From the NCBI GenBank assembly GCA_017409875.1, contig JAFQRW010000006.1, positions 1 through 64,000 of the forward strand: a stretch of 64,000 nt of DNA, written 5' to 3'. The notes beneath the pieces were generated by a model. It was given only the letters and a program-made list of their open reading frames with translations. It had not been told where the DNA came from and did not search any database. Made by a program: the position numbers and the translations under genes. Every line of letters starts with the position of its first letter. Position 1 is the first letter of the stretch. Below are positions 62,214 to 64,000 of this stretch, piece after piece. Source of the DNA: Clostridia bacterium (GTDB lineage Bacteria; Bacillota; Clostridia; RGIG6154).

Positions 62214-63880
62214 ATTTGAAAAATAAAGATATCGCTAAGAAATGGTTTTTTAAGAATGTTAAAAGCTCTTTAAGCGGGGTATTTGTTCTTACTGTCATTT
62301 CAATTCTTATTAATGTATTTGGCGTCGGCTTTGCAGTTTCTTCCCAGCGCGTTTTGGATGTTGCATCCAAAACTATTGGCGGAAGCTTAATCAAAGAAAC
62401 AACCATATTGTTTTTATTGATTGTTTTGCAACTTGTTTTGCAAATTATCCTCTCAAAATGCTATGTTAATGTGCAGGCAAAGGCGAGAATTAAAATAAAA
62501 ACGGATTTATTCCACAGTGTTGTAAACAAAGACCTTACCGAAGTGAATTTTTATCACTCAGGCGAATTGGTCAACAGGCTTTCAAGCGATGTAAATGTTG
62601 TATCAAGTGCCGTGGTAGACATTATACCTACAGCACTTGCACTCGGCATTAGTGTTTGTTTAAGCTTTGCGGTGCTGTTTGCGTTTGATTCTGTATACGC
62701 AGTTATTTATCTGATAGTTGCGCCGCTTGCATTGCTGACTGCAAGGATTTTCAGAAAAAAGCTTAAAGTATTACACAAAGAGTCAGTTCAAACTGATGGT
62801 ACTGTTAAATCCTTTATGCAGGAATGCTTTAGAAATCTTCTGGTCATTAAGGCTTTTGAAAAACAAAAGCATGTGACCGACAAGTGTAATGCTTATCAAC
62901 TTGCTAACTACAAGGTTTTGATAAAGAAAAATGATGTTAGTATTTTAGCAAACGTAATGTTCTTTTTGTCCATTACGGCGGGCTATTATCTGACACTTAT
63001 ATGGGGAGCATATAAGCTCTCTTTGGGACTTTTGACTATTGGTGAGATTGTTGCAATGCTTGAACTTGTTTCTCAGATTCAGTCTCCTTTAAAGTCACTG
63101 TCATCACTTTTCCCGCAATACTATTCGGCAGTTGCATCATCAGAAAGAATTTTGGAACTTGAAAATCTTCCCGATGAGAAGCACACGGAAAATCACAACA
63201 AAATAAGCGGTTTTTCTAAGATAGTTATTGACAATGTTTCATTTACATACGATGAAAAGCCTGTTTTTGACGGTGCTTCGTGTGAGATTGAAAAAGGTGA
63301 CATCGTTGGAATTTACGGCGAGTCGGGAATTGGGAAAAGCACACTCATTAAACTTATTTTAGGGGTGCTTAATGCCCAACAGGGTGAGATTTACATAGTT
63401 GACCAGGATGGTCAAAGAGTTTTGGTTGATACAGAAACCAGAAGCCTGTTTTCTTATGTGCCACAAGGTAACCTGATTTTATCCGGCACAATCGCAGAAA
63501 ATGTGGCGTTTGGTTCTGACAACATAGATATAAAGCTGGTTGAACATTGCATCAAAGTGTCGCAGCTTGATGAAATGGTCAGTCAGTTGCCATTAAAGCT
63601 TGATACCGGTTTAGGTGAAGGCGGCCTAGGTCTTTCTGAAGGACAGGTACAGCGATTATCTATCGCAAGGGCATTGTATCGGAATTCTGAAGTCCTGTTG
63701 CTTGATGAAGCAACGTCGGCGCTGGATCGCGAGACCGAAATCAGGGTGTTGGAGGAAATAAAGAGGATGAATAAGACTTGTCTTTTCATAACTCATCGCA
63801 AGGAAGCACTTGGAGTTTGCAGCAAGCTTTTAAGTGTAAAAGGCGGAAAAGTTTCCATCGACAGGCAGGAAATTTTATAA
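62207..63880 (+). CDS. Type I ABC exporter (fused membrane and ATPase domains)
   Basis: 557 residues. Six-helix membrane domain (1-300), then the ATPase: Walker A GESGIGKST near 374, signature LSEGQVQRLSIARAL (Glu for the second position Gly of LSGGQ), Walker B VLLLDEATSALD, switch FITHRK. No C39 peptidase domain at the N-terminus, so leader removal would need a separate enzyme such as the S26-like protein before it. Peptide, lipid or drug export are all possible by fold; the operon favours a peptide. Confidence 0.9.
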   Translation: MVNLKNKDIAKKWFFKNVKSSLSGVFVLTVISILINVFGVGFAVSSQRVLDVASKTIGGSLIKETTILFLLIVLQLVLQIILSKCYVNVQAKARIKIKTDLFHSVVNKDLTEVNFYHSGELVNRLSSDVNVVSSAVVDIIPTALALGISVCLSFAVLFAFDSVYAVIYLIVAPLALLTARIFRKKLKVLHKESVQTDGTVKSFMQECFRNLLVIKAFEKQKHVTDKCNAYQLANYKVLIKKNDVSILANVMFFLSITAGYYLTLIWGAYKLSLGLLTIGEIVAMLELVSQIQSPLKSLSSLFPQYYSAVASSERILELENLPDEKHTENHNKISGFSKIVIDNVSFTYDEKPVFDGASCEIEKGDIVGIYGESGIGKSTLIKLILGVLNAQQGEIYIVDQDGQRVLVDTETRSLFSYVPQGNLILSGTIAENVAFGSDNIDIKLVEHCIKVSQLDEMVSQLPLKLDTGLGEGGLGLSEGQVQRLSIARALYRNSEVLLLDEATSALDRETEIRVLEEIKRMNKTCLFITHRKEALGVCSKLLSVKGGKVSIDRQEIL

Positions 63881-63902
63881 AGTTTGTTTGGGAGGAATAA
63901 AG

Positions 63903-64000
63903 ATGAAATGTAAGAGAATTATCAAAGTAGTAAGTGCGCTTGCATTAACCTTAGCTTTGTTAGTATCTTCTGGCGTTGTTTCATTTGCTGCATCATACAC
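63903..64000 (+). CDS. Secreted protein, N-terminal fragment (cut by window end)
   Basis: GGAGG site, ATG 63903, then a textbook Sec signal peptide: KCKR basic start, hydrophobic ALALTLALLVSSGVVS core and cleavage site SFA-A. The rest is outside. It lies 22 bp behind the exporter gene, so it may be a product, partner or an unrelated exported protein. Confidence 0.75.
   Translation, partial: MKCKRIIKVVSALALTLALLVSSGVVSFAASY

Noticed and set aside
1-64000. Search for tRNA, rRNA, CRISPR arrays, prophage or insertion sequences
   Set aside because: By eye I found no cloverleaf with CCA-end geometry, no evenly spaced repeats and no transposase, integrase or phage structural genes.

Overview
The window is a gene-dense piece of an AT-rich bacterial chromosome, very probably a Bacillota of the class Clostridia. 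The evidence is sigma-A promoters with 17-bp spacers, strong AGGAGG-type ribosome sites with many TTG starts, a mraZ-led division/wall cluster, WhiA, the rplU-rpmA-obg-nadD-yqeK-rsfS-leuS operon, glgC/glgD paired pyrophosphorylase genes, an FMN riboswitch before an ECF riboflavin transporter, and a MurE with the meso-DAP-type DNPR motif. Almost all genes are chromosomal housekeeping genes. I see no phage, insertion sequence, CRISPR array, rRNA or tRNA.

Layout. 1-1.9 kb: end of an alanine racemase-like gene, an AraC regulator and a chimeric gene remnant. 1.9-7.9 kb (minus): surface-polysaccharide cassette (ABC-2 permease, ATPase, two two-domain glycosyltransferases). 8-10.8 kb: acyl-CoA synthetase, thioredoxin reductase, a 41-residue membrane miniprotein. 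10.8-13.8 kb: KDPG aldolase fusion, KDG kinase, amidohydrolase. 13.8-21.2 kb: yebC, trmL, a stand-alone RapZ C-terminal domain, whiA, dnaE, then ftsZ on its own promoter. 21.3-22.3 kb: a very AT-rich island with a ribbon-helix-helix protein, a 99-residue unknown and about 380 bp of structured non-coding DNA. 22.3-28.4 kb (minus): rplU to leuS. 28.5-35.4 kb: dnaG, rpoD, DUF1015, YgiQ radical SAM, folD. 35.5-45.5 kb (minus): complete glycogen operon glgB-C-D-A-P plus a GH13 hydrolase. 45.7-57 kb: division and wall cluster mraZ, rsmH, ftsL-like, PBP, murE, murF, mraY, ftsW, murA, divIB, without murD and murG. 57-61.4 kb: HAD remnant, riboswitch-controlled ribU, hemolysin-III-like protein, VanZ and FHA proteins, LysM-G5-M23 wall hydrolase. 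61.4-64 kb: a translationally coupled PqqD-like / S26-like peptidase / ABC exporter operon followed by a secreted protein cut by the window edge.

The most interesting parts are the PqqD-S26-ABC operon at the right edge, which has the look of a peptide maturation and export system; the isolated RapZ C-terminal domain; the incomplete division/wall cluster; the chimeric pseudogene at 1.6 kb; the AT-rich island with palindromes; and the overlapping divergent promoters at 59.7 kb. None of these could be checked against a database here. Function names come from motifs and family knowledge.
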